A DNA stretch of 64,000 bases from Lytechinus pictus (taxonomy: Eukaryota; Echinodermata; Echinoidea; Temnopleuroida; Toxopneustidae): the NCBI RefSeq assembly GCF_037042905.1, contig NC_087252.1:19237701-19301700 (forward strand), written 5' to 3'. The notes under the pieces were generated by a model. That model made no database searches. It saw only the letters and a program-made list of their open reading frames with translations, and was not told the origin of the DNA. Position 1 is the stretch's first letter; every line of letters starts with the position of its first letter. Of this stretch, positions 33,251-46,470 are shown piece after piece. Position numbers and translations under genes: made by a program.

Positions 33251-36200
33251 TGAAGAACAAAACTAACTACTAGTAACCGAATCGCATTCGGTTTCTCGAA
33301 CACACACACACACACCCTCTCGCACAGTGCGCACACATGCTCATCAAGTATGAGAGTTGTCATGGCAAAATAAATTTTCACTGGAAGAAATAGGAATTTG
33401 CTGATGCAAAAATATAAAAAGTAATTTTCCTTGTAGACAATTACTTTTCTTTTATTTTTATAACTTTACATATTAGGCTGGAGGTTTTTTTTTTATTAGT
33501 TGCCCCTATACCCTTCCCTAAAGAGGAAAATATGAGAAAAGAGATACTTCATTAATTTTCTTAGAAAGGATAAACGTTGATGGAGAAAAATAGTTACAAA
33601 AAGCCCGATGTCAACCCCCAAAGAGTGGTTTGGATTTTAACACTACAATATTTATAGGCCAAAACATATTTGTAAGAAAATGGTATCCTAGCTGAGATCG
33701 GTGCTCATGATGATTTTAAAGTAATACCTAATCTAGTTTGCCCTTTCCCTGTGCCAATTGAAATGTTTCATCACGTACAATCTGCTTCTAAAGGTCAAAG
33801 GTTATTTTCAATATTTCCATAAACAACAATAAGTAAACATAATGATAATGACGAGAATCGAGCAATGCCGGAACAAACACGCAAACAGTTTATACCGGAG
33901 TTTACAGGGGAAAAAATGTGGTAGGAACAATTAAAGAAGTTCTGACCCCATTTTACAACGTATATTTATGCCTACACAGTCCGAAGATTGTAGAAAAGAA
34001 TGCTAATCCTAACTTCTTGAAATAAAATGTTTCGTGATAGCATAAAGTACAATAGGGCGCAGAAACTACGACTGTGCTATCTAATAAGGCTATAATGATA
34101 AATTATGCTTGTTATTAAATATATATTACTACTATCATTATTACTATCAGCTGTTAGATTGGATATTGTTGAGTCACATTTGGCCATTGAAAAATTTAGG
34201 AAGTCACTATATACCATCCAAAAAGCATCATCAAATCTTTGTTTTTATTTTTATTTTTTTCCTATTATTTTTACTTTTAAAGCAATGCACATTTCAGATG
34301 CGTGATTGACTTGGCCAAGGAGTTAATACCAGCAATTTTTTTGGAGAGATTGCAAAAAGACATAAACCAAAATAAAACGATGGGTATTCTGAACACTGTT
34401 TATTCATCAAGATAATGTGTACAAAATTATGCCCCCCCCCCCCCGGGTTTTCATCTTTCTGGAGGAAGCATGCATTGGCACTCGTCCCTTCGATTTTTTT
34501 TAGGTAGTGAGAAAAATGAGAAAAGGGAGGGGTAAGAGGGGATTGTATTCATTTTTTTTTTTGGGGGGGGGGGGTAGAAAAAGAGGAAAACATGTACGAA
34601 AAAGAAAGATCCAAATTGGCTATATAAGTCCATATTACCCTTTGTTTTTTTTTAAGAAAAGCCACCGTCAATTAAAATTATTTTGCGCCCTACAAAATGG
34701 ATTGGTACCGCTCGTGCCACTCTCTCCTCTCCAGCGGTGTAATGAGGAAAAATAAATAAATAATAAATGAATTAATTGATTGCTTAATTAATCAATTAAA
34801 AAGATAAATGAATAAATATATAAATAAAGGAATAAAAAAGATAAATAAATTAATAAATAAACCAAATATCGTGAAAGCTGTGAGAAAGCTGAAGCAAATA
34901 TTCGTTTTCACTTTTTAATACAATATCATTATTCTATTCAGAAAATGTCAATATCATGATTCACCCTACTTGTTTCCTTCCCACTCTTTTTATTTTTTTT
35001 TGTCTTGGTCTTGAAACTGTATGCAAGTACTCCCTCCTTTCTCCCCGGACCGTACCCTTATTCTCTTTTTCGCTTCTTCTTCTTCTCATCATCATCATCA
35101 TCATCATCATGATCATCATCAACATCGTCACCATCTCCCTCTCCTTCTCCAAGTTTCTCTTTCTTTCTCTCTCATGCTACATCATATCCAGATACGAAAA
35201 CCTTTTTTTAATTTCAAATGGATTTGCATTGGGTTTTTAATATAGTTTTCGTTGTCAATCAGCACACATGGATTCGACAGGGGCGTATATTTAGGAACGA
35301 TATATGATTTGAAAACTTTCCCATTTTTGATGCTTCAGAAAACAATATTCACCGATTGGTATTAACTCAAACATCTAAACATTATATACAGTATATAGCA
35401 CTCGTCTAGTCTGATGACAGTATATAGATCATAAATGAATGAAGACTAAAAATCCCTGTAAGTTATTCATTTAGTCAGGGCGGCGACCCCCCAATTTAAA
35501 GATAGAATAAAAATAATAAAGTAAATAAAGAGAAGAAAAGTCGCAATTTTGAGCGGTTTGTTTATCTAAATTCTTCTTTCTCGCTCTTAGTGTGAGTGTT
35601 CAAAAGCTTAGAATTTTCTAAAAATAATGTCAACTTATGTAGCAGTAAGAGCAATGTAAATTCATTGAATATGCTGAATTGTTTGTACATTGAACTTTAA
35701 GCTTGTTATGCTATAGTCGACATTAATTTTTCATACAAATTAATAAAGAGATGAATAAAAAGTAGATGAATAAATAGATACCCAATGTGTTAATCATTGA
35801 TAAATCATCAAATAAAATAAGTAAATCAATAAGACATAGAAATGAATGAACAGATAGTATACATGGTTTTTGCAGCAGGCAGATATACATGATGGTGGTT
35901 AGAAGTTATCTTGCCCCCCCCCCAAAAAAAAAAAAGTTGGGATTAACTTCTAGGATTAATTCTTTGATTATTTGTAATAAGTAAAATGCTCAAATTCTTT
36001 GTTAATAACTTTACTCCATACACGAGTTAATCAGTCCAATGTAATAATGTGTAATGGGCAAATTGAAGGGCGTTTTTCTCCCTTCAACCAGTTAATAGTG
36101 TGGATTTGCTTTACTAAAATCAGACAAATTGTTGTGTAATAACAATAATATAGCATGGACATGCTGAAACACATCTTCATTTTACTTGAGTTTCGTTTGA

Positions 36201-36660
36201 AAGTTCTCATTGCCGTATGCTTCACCCCAAAATATTTTCTTGGGGGTGCTGCGTGTATCACTCTCCATAAACAGCACCTCAGGTTTTCTGGAAGATGTGA
36301 AAAAAAATGAAAAATTGAAAAAGGATTTTGTGACCCCCCCCCCTTTTTTTTTTCTTTTCAAATTTGACGGGACCAATTAGACTCCCATTTTGTAATGCCT
36401 CGGCACCAAATTGAGTTCCAATTCGTAGCGAAAATCTTTTTTCTTTCTTCGTTTCGAATTCACATCAGCACCCCACTTAAAAAATCGTTGCCAGGGCCCT
36501 GGGACTGGGACGCTCTCGCCTATAGAATTCAGTTTGCAAATCTTTACATTTTCAATTCTAAAAATGAATACAGGATAAAGACACTCTTTTTATCAACTAG
36601 GTTACTTCGTTCATTTGCTTTTGTCTCATTGACCATTAAGTAGTTTTGCCCTGTAGGTAA
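33251..36660. other. Intergenic with simple repeats
   Basis: Holds a (CA)n run at 33300-33318, poly-C at 34432, poly-T/poly-G at 34550-34573, an (AAAT)-rich stretch at 34745-34870, a (CAT)n run at 35085-35120, and poly-C/A at 35915 and 36337. No supported gene. Confidence 0.5.
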
Positions 36661-36669
36661 AAGAATTAT

Positions 36670-37590
36670 AAATATGAGGATGACTCCTGGAGCTCTCAAT
36701 AATGCACTGGTTAAACTCCAGAATTGTATATCAGATATAAGACAGTGGATGATAGTGAATAAGCTAAAATTAAATGACAAAAAAAAACTGAATTTTTTGT
36801 TGCGGCCTCTACTTATAACTTGCGCAATCTTCCAAATGTTCAACTTGATGTTGATGGTACACTTTTTAGACCATCAGAAAAAATAAGAAACCTTGGTGTC
36901 ATATTTGATTCCCGCATGTCAATGTCGTACCATATCTCTCATATCTGTAGCACAGTCACTTTTTATTTAAGGAACATTTCTAGAATCAGAAGGTTCATTG
37001 ACCAGTCTGCCTGTCACAATGCTGTTCGTTCATTGGTTCTGTCTCGTATTGATTATTGCAATGGGCTCCTTTCTACAATTCCCTCTAATCAATTAATTCG
37101 TATTCAACGACTACAAAATTGGGCAGCACGATTAATTTTACAGGTTTCCCGAGATCATCCTTCCCAACCACTCTTTAATTCTCTTCACTGGCTTCCTTTT
37201 AAACAGAGAATTACGTTCAAATTACTCTTGATTGTCTACAAAACACTGAATAAACAGGCTCCACAGTATTTAAGTAACTGCTTGAATCTGTATACACCAA
37301 CTAGAGCACTTAGGTCGGCCAGTGATCACCTTCGCCTCACATATTCATTAACTCGTACATTAGCTGGTGACAGAACTTTTACAGTGTCGGCTTCAAAATC
37401 CTGGAACGACCTGCCACCAATAATTAGACAGTCTCCAACATTAGCAATTTTCAAAAAGTCATTAAAAACTCATCTCTTTCGTACTTTGTAGTTTTTAAAA
37501 TATTACATTTAATTAATTCATTGTAAGCGCTTTGGGCCTAATGGGAAAAGCGCAGTACAAATAATAAGTAATAATAATAATAATAATAAT
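36670..37590 (+). mobile_element. 5'-truncated CR1/jockey-like non-LTR retrotransposon, 3' end of reverse-transcriptase ORF
   Basis: The frame from about 36674 (ALNNALVKLQNCISDIRQWM) shifts at the A-run near 36780 into the frame that runs to 37491: LGVIFDSRMSMSYHISHICS, RIDYCNGLLSTIP, RLQNWAARLIL, LHWLPFKQRITFKLL, KSWNDLPPIIRQ, then FKKSLKTHLF. These are the usual C-terminal motifs of such ORF2 proteins. The 3' UTR (AAGCGCTTTGGGCC) ends in an (ATA)n tail. The catalytic FADD-type core and everything upstream are missing, so the copy is dead. Confidence 0.9.
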
Positions 37591-40535
37591 AGTGATGATA
37601 ATTGTGATGATGATACGAAGTGGATAAAAGAAGGAGGAGGAAGAAGTTGATAATGAAGACGATGATGATGATGTATAAAGCCTGAATATGATAAAACAAA
37701 CCAAAACAAAACAACAGTACTACAAAATGCGAACCCTTTCAGTACAGTGACTTGCAGATAAATCGCAGAGTAAAGTTTTAAATTGTCAAAATCTTTCTCT
37801 TTTTTAAAATTTCATGCAGGTGCAAACAGATACAAAGGATGAAAGATTATTGAATGAAAGAATGATATTCAATAAGATGTGATATACGTCTTGTGTCTTT
37901 AATTCAGATGTTATTCCCTTCTCCCACTCAGCTGCTTTATTATTTCATCAAAGTTTTCTTTAAAAGAATGTTCTAAGGGGTTGATCCAATATCAATATAG
38001 GGGGTGAAGAAAACTTTTTAAGAACAACGAGTAAAAATGGAAAAAATAAAGATATTGGATCACTATCCAGCATATAGAACCTCGTCGAAGAAATTAGGAG
38101 TTGCAGCATTTTCCATCAATCTTCCCCAGCTTATTTTCTTTATGTCTTCTTTGATTATTCTTTATTATCATTTTTATTGTAAATTTCAGGATGAAATATG
38201 CCTTGTACTTATCGACGATGTTTTGCCCCGGATATGTTCCCAGTGTTTCAATCCAGTTAAAGAAAAGCCAAAATTCGATATCTCTCGATGAGGGTGTGCG
38301 TTGTGTTCTCCCACATTGTCGGATATCCGGATACGCGCGCGTTCTTTCACCCCTTTTTATTTGCTATGGACTTGCCCATTACATTTGCTTACGAACACCG
38401 CATCGTGTGCGTGCGTGCCGGCTACATGGAATATAATATCTGGCATCCGTTTGAACACTGATGGTGTGTTTCCATAACCATCAAGTCCCATTGCATTTGT
38501 TGCAGCTTATTTGTTATGATAATTGAATAAATATGGAAATTCCGGATCTGGGAGTGGGAGGAAAGATAAGGGGAAATATTCACCTCCCTTGACTGAAGCT
38601 TTATTTGTGTGCGGTGTGGGGGAATCATACGTCGCGCAGTGTGAACGCTCCTCCTAAAAATGGTTGTATGCAAATTAGGCGGGAGTGGAGGGGAGACGTG
38701 TGATTATGTTGTGTGGGGGAGTAGGGATGTGGAAAAGGAGTGTTCTCAGGGGCGGGGTGCGTTAGATTTGCATGCCTTTCAAAAACAAAAACTTTTAGTG
38801 GGTTTTTTTGTCTCTCTATTTCTTTATCCCCTTTCCCTTTCTTATATATATATTTTTCTCGTTATATACTCACTCTCAAAACGAGTGGCATCTTCTTTAT
38901 CATCGTGTCAGAATTTATATGATAACAGTGCGGAATAATCGCCCTCTTTGAATGGTCTGTTCGGAGTTTTACATATACTTAAACTCGATATACTCATAAG
39001 TTAATTCTTAAAGTTCTAAACTAATATGTTTGGAAATCAAAGGGATCATTAATTGCTTGGCGATAAAGACAAGTAATAAGATATTCATTTTTCTCAAACA
39101 ATTATCACAAGGGTACCATACGCAACTGCTGTGTGAAGCCTAATATGTTTCTAATATGTTTGGAAATTGTGAAAACTAATATACTCAACCCATACGAGTT
39201 TGATGCATAATAATCAGCCATTTTCATTCACTTTATTTTATTTATCTTTTTGTTCGGGGGGGGGGTGCTTATAAGGTTGTTGTCTTGTTTCTGTCGAAGA
39301 CTCGAATAATTTTTTTTGCCTTATTTGCATTCAGACATATTATATATCAATCATAATGGATGAATTAGGGTTTATCTTTTGCAAATATATTGTAAAGCGC
39401 ATTGAACTGGTAATGTAGTGCATGCGCTATACATTTAATGTAACTTTCAGATGCACTATCAAACGAAAAACCTTTCAAAATTGTGACTCCAAAGGGCTTA
39501 TAGTGCGTGAAAAGCAGAAAATATTCAACTTAGCTTTCTTGTTTGTTATTGTCTTTATTGTATAAAATTGCTGCTCTGATAAGCAGCAATTTTCGATTCC
39601 GATTTCATTTTAGTTTTATATAAATGCGTTTTATTATGTAATAAAAACACGTTATACTATATACATATGACCAAAATGAGTGAAAACAACATAAAAAAAC
39701 CCGAACAAACAAAACACAAAGATTATCTTTAAAAGGGCAGAAATTAGTTTGAAATAGACAGCTTTTTAATAATAACTTTTTAGATCATGCATCATGTTTC
39801 TTTTTCTTTCAATTCCATTCTGATGAAAATCAACCCTTTATTTTCCGAAAGTTAAAACATTTTGGAGCTAAGTAACAATATCCACTCCAAACTTCAAGGA
39901 TTGAAATTATTGCAGATCGACAGTGATCACTGACCAGAGTAGAAGTCTACCCTAATTACTTCAGGGTTGTTTTCTTCTCTAAGAATTTAAATTTTCATTT
40001 TGTATTTTACAACGGATTCTAAGAAGAAAATGCAAGTTTCCATATTACTTATAATAATCATGATTCATTAAGGGTAAAATATCTTGTTTAACATCCACAT
40101 AACAAAAAAAATCAATTAAAAAGTCACAAAATATTTCACTTTCTTCTGTAGAGAATGATGATAAAATTGTTCAGCCTAATATATCACAAGAATATTGTTT
40201 GCTGGTGCCGAAAGTTCAATGCTTATTATTTCCCAGATGTTTTGGTGATGTCAGTAGCGTAATTACAATTACCAAAAACAAAGGGCCAGACATGGCATAT
40301 TGGGCAAAATTTCTATTATATAAAGCTTCGAGCGAGCGAAGCAAAGGAACAAAAATTTTGACCTTATTATAATTGTGATTGATTTTACATGATTATTCAG
40401 AAAATAATATCATACTTCACCCCCTTTTTTTTCTGTCGCCCCCCCCCCCCACCGCCCTCTTAGTGGTCGTGAAAATGTTCGGGCTCCACGGCCCAAAGCC
40501 GCCCATCTGCACGCAAATTGTCGATCTATTGCTAA
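37591..40535. other. Intergenic; no gene supported
   Basis: AT-rich. Contains a GAT/GAA stretch next to the retrotransposon tail, a poly-G run at 39256 and a poly-C run at 40440. ORFs lack signatures. Confidence 0.45.
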
Positions 40536-40539
40536 TACC

Positions 40540-40700
40540 AGGGGCGGATCCAGCATTTTCCAAAGGGGGGCACATTTTCCCGATGAAATTTGATAAGCAA
40601 AAAAAAAAAGGTCCTCACTTTTAAGGGGGGGGGGGCACACTTGAGTAAAACGGTACATTACACATTTTGAGTATGGCTCTCAAAAGGGGGAGACACGGGC
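40540..40700. repeat. G-rich mobile-element fragment (GGGGCGGATCCAGCATTTTCC)
   Basis: Starts ACCAGGGGCGGATCCAGC and carries GGGGGGCACA blocks, a style that recurs at 47.6 and 49.6 kb. No ORF; boundaries uncertain. Confidence 0.4.
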
Positions 40701-41443
40701 ACTGGCTAATACTGTGTCACTGACAATTTTGGGTATTTTTACCCTCTAGGTAAAAAAAAAAAAAAAAACCTGATGAGGCCTATGTTTATGATTATGATGA
40801 TGACGACGAAGATGATGATGATCGCAATGACGATGGTGATGGTGGTGGTGGTGTTTTGAAATTATGAGATTTTTCATCGACCACATATATGTATTTCTCA
40901 AGAAACCCCCAAAAAAGTGAGTAGATATTTTTATTTTCCTTTTATTTCATATATGATTCGATATCTAACACAATTACATCAATCGAAAAATTAATTTAAA
41001 ACACATGTATAATTATACTTGCAGAATCCCTGATCGGGCGCAATACCAAACAAGTTTCCAGAGTTAAGAACAAAATTAATGAACTACAATATTGGTTATG
41101 AAGTTAAATACTTTTTTTCTTTGTTCCTTCTTCGTAAATAAATATTTAGTTTTTCCATTGAAGAAGAAATAGTTCATCAAGGGCCTATTGTTAAAATAAG
41201 CATTATTCTTCTCTGAGATATAGCGAAGGATGAAGAGATAAAAAATTAAATCTGAATTTTGGCGTATTATGCGATTATTTTATCCACTGAACCACCATTG
41301 TTGTAGATAACTAGATGAGAGATTTGTAAGAGAGAAGAGGATACAATTTTTTTCTTTATCAATCATTATCTCTGCAAACGGCCTCCCCTCGCCCCCGCTT
41401 TATTCAGTCAACTGACATCCCATAATGCTTACCAGTCACAAGC

Positions 41444-41568
41444 GTGACGTCACAAGGCTCTGCAATAAAGATGAACGGCCAATCAGAATCGAGACTGGCC
41501 TTGATATGCAAATTAGGTTGGTGGGCGCGCGAGGCGATCGTTTTCACAGGGGCTCCGAGTGACGTCAC
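41444..41568. promoter_or_regulatory. CRE-CCAAT-octamer-CRE cluster
   Basis: Within 125 bases: GTGACGTCAC (41444), GGCCAATCAG (41477), ATGCAAAT (41506) and GTGACGTCAC (41559), with CpG-rich GGGCGCGCGAGGCGATCG between. The arrangement looks like a promoter or an element-borne promoter. No gene is seen within several kb. Confidence 0.45.
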
Positions 41569-41699
41569 TGAACTGTGGCGTAGCAAGGGCCATAAAGAAA
41601 ATAGAGAGGGGGGGGGGGGCAATACTAGATATGCATATATATATACCGGTATCATACAATGATTGTACGTTCAGTTGGAATACTAGTATACTGCATTGA

Positions 41700-44600
41700 T
41701 GTTGTCCTCGATTTCTCTTTCGCTCTCTCACCAATTATGTTTCGGTCTCTTTCGTTCTCTCTCTCTTTCTCTCCATCTCTCTCCTTCCCAGTTCCTTTGC
41801 CATGATAGCGTTATCCTTATCTCATTACACGTGGCATTCCTCCTCCACTCTTTCTCTCTTTCATACGTTCATTTCGATTTTGTGTCATCTTTTTTCCCGT
41901 GTGTCGGGAGTGGGCTGGTGGGGGGGGGGGGGGGGCTTTACTATAAAGAATTGTACAATTTGTTTAATTACTGCAGAGCTATTATCTCACATTTTTAACA
42001 CGAAAAAGTGATATTTCCTTGATATTCGCACATTTGCCAATCTAAAAGTATAAATTATTTTCAAGCATACCACCTCCAAAAACTCAAACTCCAAAAGAAA
42101 ATAAAAACAACCAAACAAAAAAGGGCGGTTATTCCCCAACTTTTTTTTCTTGAAACGCTAAATTTGTATAATACATTCTTATCAATAAAATTAAACAATC
42201 GTAATAATTAGTTATCTCCCTTCATGTCCTTACGTCAAAATATGATAAACTATAGTTATTAAGTAACAAACAACATTATCAATAGTACCACTGATATGGG
42301 AATCTAGATTAACTACAACGTAGGTATTATTGTCATTATCCCAAAAGGCCACCAGATTTAATTCAGCGTAGTTGAAAGTTAACTCTTAAAAAGAGTTAAG
42401 AAAACGACAAATTCTGCTTTAAAACATGATAAACGTATAAGTTAATTTGATTTTTTAATGTGTTTTCACCCGGGCTGCCATTTTTAAAGTAATTTGTTTA
42501 AGATGGCAATCTTTCACCAACAGATTTGATAATAGATAATTTTTGTTTGGAATGATAAGTTTTTTTACAACCACTTCAAGCTCAGAATCTTCCTCATTAA
42601 AAAATAATAATAATAACTCGATATTGTTCCCTAACACTGTTTTCTATTTTATCCTACACAACCAATTTAACCCTCGTGTTTTTTAAAGAAGATTTGCAAG
42701 AGGTTAATACATGTACATGAAAGTGAAATTAAAATACGTGTCTATATAACAAGAAAATTATTTTTTCCAAAAAGTAAAGTGAAATTAGTATAGAGTGAAA
42801 AATTACATTACTTTATCCGTCCATGCAAAGTCCACAGACAAGGTCAAATGTAAGTTGGGAATTGCGAAATAAAAGTAGATAAAGGACGTTTATCCATTTC
42901 AAGGATGACTATTATTCAAGAAAAATAAAGAACAAATTGTGAAATAAAATGGTGATACACAGATTATAAAGGGACTTTAAGCGAATGCAATGAGAGGCGA
43001 CGGCGAAAAAATTAAAGTCCTTCAAGGAAAAATGAAGATGAGAAAGAAACAAATAAAATGAAACATGAGAAGAATAACAAAGAATAAATGAATTCCATCC
43101 ATGAATTTTCTTTTTGTTCATTCAACCTCAGGCAAAGTGACCTACTTATGATTCAGTCAGAGGGTAGCAACAGGAATATCATAAATATAATTTATTTGTA
43201 ATGAAAAATATGAGCGTTCGGAGAGAGGTAAAAGAGGAGGAGCTGGAAGAGACGGATACAGTTTGGGTATAGTAATGTACGTTTATATGTATGCTAACCG
43301 ATTATAGCGAATTGTCGAAAATTATATCATCCATGCAGGGATGTGGGCTTGGATCCTAAAGGGTCAAGATCGGAGATGGAGGTTGCATAGGCAAATAAAG
43401 CATTGGTGGACCGTGGGATAGAGAGAGAGAGGGGGGGGGCATACATATAGACATACAGAGGAGGGGGTGGAGAGGGGGAGGGGGAAAGGCAGGAAGACAG
43501 AGAGGATGGGGGAAAACATGCACCATCTAAAAAAACGAGTTTGAGGAGCATAAGAAAACATAACATTTATTTTTTGTCATACAAAAGAAACTTTGAAATT
43601 AGCAGAGTGAATTTAGACACAATTAGAACCCCCTCTTTTTAAATAGATAATGTTCATGGGGAGATATCAGCTGCATGGACGAGAATGCGAGTGTCTGGGA
43701 ATGATAAGAAGAAAATATGACTCATCATTCATTATTGTATGATGGATCGACTACAAAAAGAGAGGAAGCTAGGGAGAAGAATATATTGAGAAACGAGGGA
43801 AGGAGAGAGAAGGAACTGAGACGACAATGTTGATTTATAAAAATTATCCCTCAATCTCTGCCATTGTTAGGCATTATAACTATTTGTTATATTTAGGGGA
43901 AGCGCCAGAGTATTTTGAGGGGGGGGGGGTAATGCTCCGTGCCCCCTACGATCTCATTCTCTAGCACTTAATCACCATCCGCTATATTTTCTCTCTCCCC
44001 TTTCTCACCCGACCCCACCCCCTTTCTCTCCATGCTCTTACCTCCCCTCTCTCTCTCTTTCCATGATATTGACTTATTTTGTGAAAAGATACGAAGCGAT
44101 TGGCCATTTGTATATATATTTTTTTTCTACTTTTGTATTATTTATTTAGCTATACTTTAGCCCTATTTTTCGCACATTTACACTTTAGTCTAAATATCAA
44201 ACGTGTAAAAATTGCATCACACAGGACGGCAACTTAAAATCTAATGTCAATTGAAGCAAAAATATCAGAAAATATAAACAAAATATGATTAATGGGTGGA
44301 ATTGTTGCATATGAATCATGGTTTTGAAATATATGTAAGTGTTGGGACAAACTCTTTAAAAAAGGAAAATAGTTGAAATATGGAATATTTCGTAATAGCG
44401 ATCATTGCGTAGAAAAAATATTCATACATTAATAGCAATATATATCATTAAAATAAGTTATACATGTCATCATGAATTAGAGATATCCCTATATAAATCT
44501 TCATATCTACAACAATGGAATGTTTAAGAATGTCTCTGTGTAGCAGCTCTTTTTTATTTCACATGTATCAAACTCATCTTCAAATAAATACTCTAACATT

Positions 44601-45160
44601 CACTTATCAACTTTGCCGTTTTGGAGACATTCTGTATGCGCGAATGCCGAGGCGGAATGACAAATGTAACTTGACTTTAAACCAAATTATCATACCAAAC
44701 TTGTGCTGATATGAATTTATAAACATCTTATTCTTAATTAATCTGAAAAGTTTCGGATAATAGTATGAATTATATGACACCTGTAAAGATACTTGTCATA
44801 TGATTGGTTGTTTGATGTCGATCATTCAGCCCATTTTTTAATGTTGTCATCATCCTTGCAATTTTGGATCCATTCATCGCCTCGTCGAATGGATAATTTC
44901 GTCTTTCACCGCATGAAGTATTCTGTACATTGCACTTATAAACATTCGTTACTTGTATACTGAATAGTTTTTGAGTACCTCTTCAAATTAATCGCTCTCT
45001 ACACTAAAAGGAGAACGTAAAGCCATATTGAAAACAAATCCCAGAATGCATTGCCCGTTTGTTGACATTCAGCCTGAAGTAGGGCAAATTGAAAGGTCAC
45101 AGTCGGCGCACGTAAGGCGATGACGGCATTGGCATGCGCGTATAGATCGCCGAGGCTCGC
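41700..45160. other. Intergenic with CT/GA-rich and poly-G tracts
   Basis: TCTCTC-rich at 41710-41790, poly-G at 41922, GAGAGA plus poly-G at 43420-43440 and 43920, CT-rich at 43980-44060. No ORF with a signature. Confidence 0.5.
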
Positions 45161-45167
45161 CCTGTCA

Positions 45168-45332
45168 TTATGACGTCATACTTGAATCAAGTGACGTCAC
45201 AATAAATGATTAGTGAACTTGTGTTCCCTGATTTTGAACAGTCTCGTTTCTTTATGACGTCATAATTGAATCAAGTGACATCACATTAGTGAACTTGGGT
45301 TCGCTGATTTTGAAAAGTCTCGTAAAGTGAGA
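45168..45332. repeat. 84-bp tandem duplication carrying CREs
   Basis: Two units start TTATGACGTCATA.TTGAAT at 45168 and 45252, each with AAGTGACRTCACA and TTAGTGAACTT and ending near TCTCGT. Unit 1 has two perfect CREs; unit 2 has one perfect and one mutated (GTGACATCAC). Confidence 0.75.
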
Positions 45333-46006
45333 CGCGTAACGTGTAAATTTTAGGGTATCAAAGGTTTTCAAAATTATATCACGTCATGCACATTTAGGCA
45401 TTCGCTAATAGTTCATTTCTAAATTGTGTACGTGATTGTAAGTATGGCTTTAAAAAGATAATATACAACATAAACGCATTCATTTACTTTGCCATTTGGG
45501 AATGTTCCAAATTTCAAACAAACTATTTCAATATTAATCGATACACTCATCATTATAACCTCGTTTTGGGTAGTTGTGTGAATTGTCAAATGTTATGCAC
45601 CTAAAAGTCACTTAATCAACTTTGCCCGATACGGGTGTGTAGCTTTATCAATTCCGTGCAAGCATACTATAAATTACACATTTAGACACATAACTGATAC
45701 TACGATTGCTTTGTGAATGGCATTACGAAGTACTATGGAATTTGTATTTTAAGCAACATGTATTAAAATGCTAAAATTGATTGCAACCATTTACAACTAA
45801 TATATAATTATAGTGTGTTCAATTTTATTTTGTGTCTCCGCCAGTCTACTTTAATAGTTGATTAACTATGGCAGTAAACATGCAGGTAAAGACTGTAAAT
45901 TAACGGAGATGTATACACCTCAACTAACGGTTATTGCAGTGTCTATAAGCAGCATATTGTCACAAGTCCAATAGGTTGGCTGTATTTCGAAATACAGGTT
46001 TCGAAA

Positions 46007-46012
46007 TTTATT
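46007..46012 (-). terminator. Candidate polyadenylation signal of the CARD gene
   Basis: AATAAA on the minus strand, about 460 nt past the stop codon. The palindromic MITE at 46187-46370 would lie in the 3' UTR. This is the first canonical hexamer I found downstream of the stop; usage is unproven. Confidence 0.3.
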
Positions 46013-46186
46013 CAGCCGGCATCTTTGGTAAACATAAACTATTATATTTCAACTTTAACTTACCATAACAACAACGAATATAATTATAACAATGATAGGT
46101 CGTTTTTTTTTGTACAGGAAAGTAGTAGTTACCTTTTCGTCTGGCATAATTTGGATTAAAGCATGGACCTCAGAGTAGTAGGTCCA

Positions 46187-46370
46187 GGTGGGTGTTTCAT
46201 AAAGCTGTTCGTAAGTTAAGAGCGACTTTAAGAACGACTGGTGATCCTTTCTTGTGGTAGAGTATATACCAAAATGTTCATTGGCGATGGTTTAGCGCGT
46301 AAGAAAGGATCACCAGTCGTTCTTAAAGTCGCTCTTAACTTACGAACAGCTTTATGAAACGGACCCCAGG
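46187..46370. mobile_element. Palindromic MITE downstream of the CARD gene
   Basis: The left arm GGGTGTTTCATAAAGCTG, TTCGTAAGTTAAGAGCGAC, CGACTGGTGATCCTTTCTT is matched by the inverted right arm ending CAGCTTTATGAAACGGACCCC. The arms are about 70 bp and nearly perfect, so an RNA copy would fold tightly. Confidence 0.9.
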
Positions 46371-46470
46371 ATTAAAGGAACATAACGTCTTCGTTGCAGG
46401 TCAAGTTGTCTGAATTTATGAGGAGATGGCTCTGGAATGTGTCATAAAATATGTTGCAACTTTAAATGCT

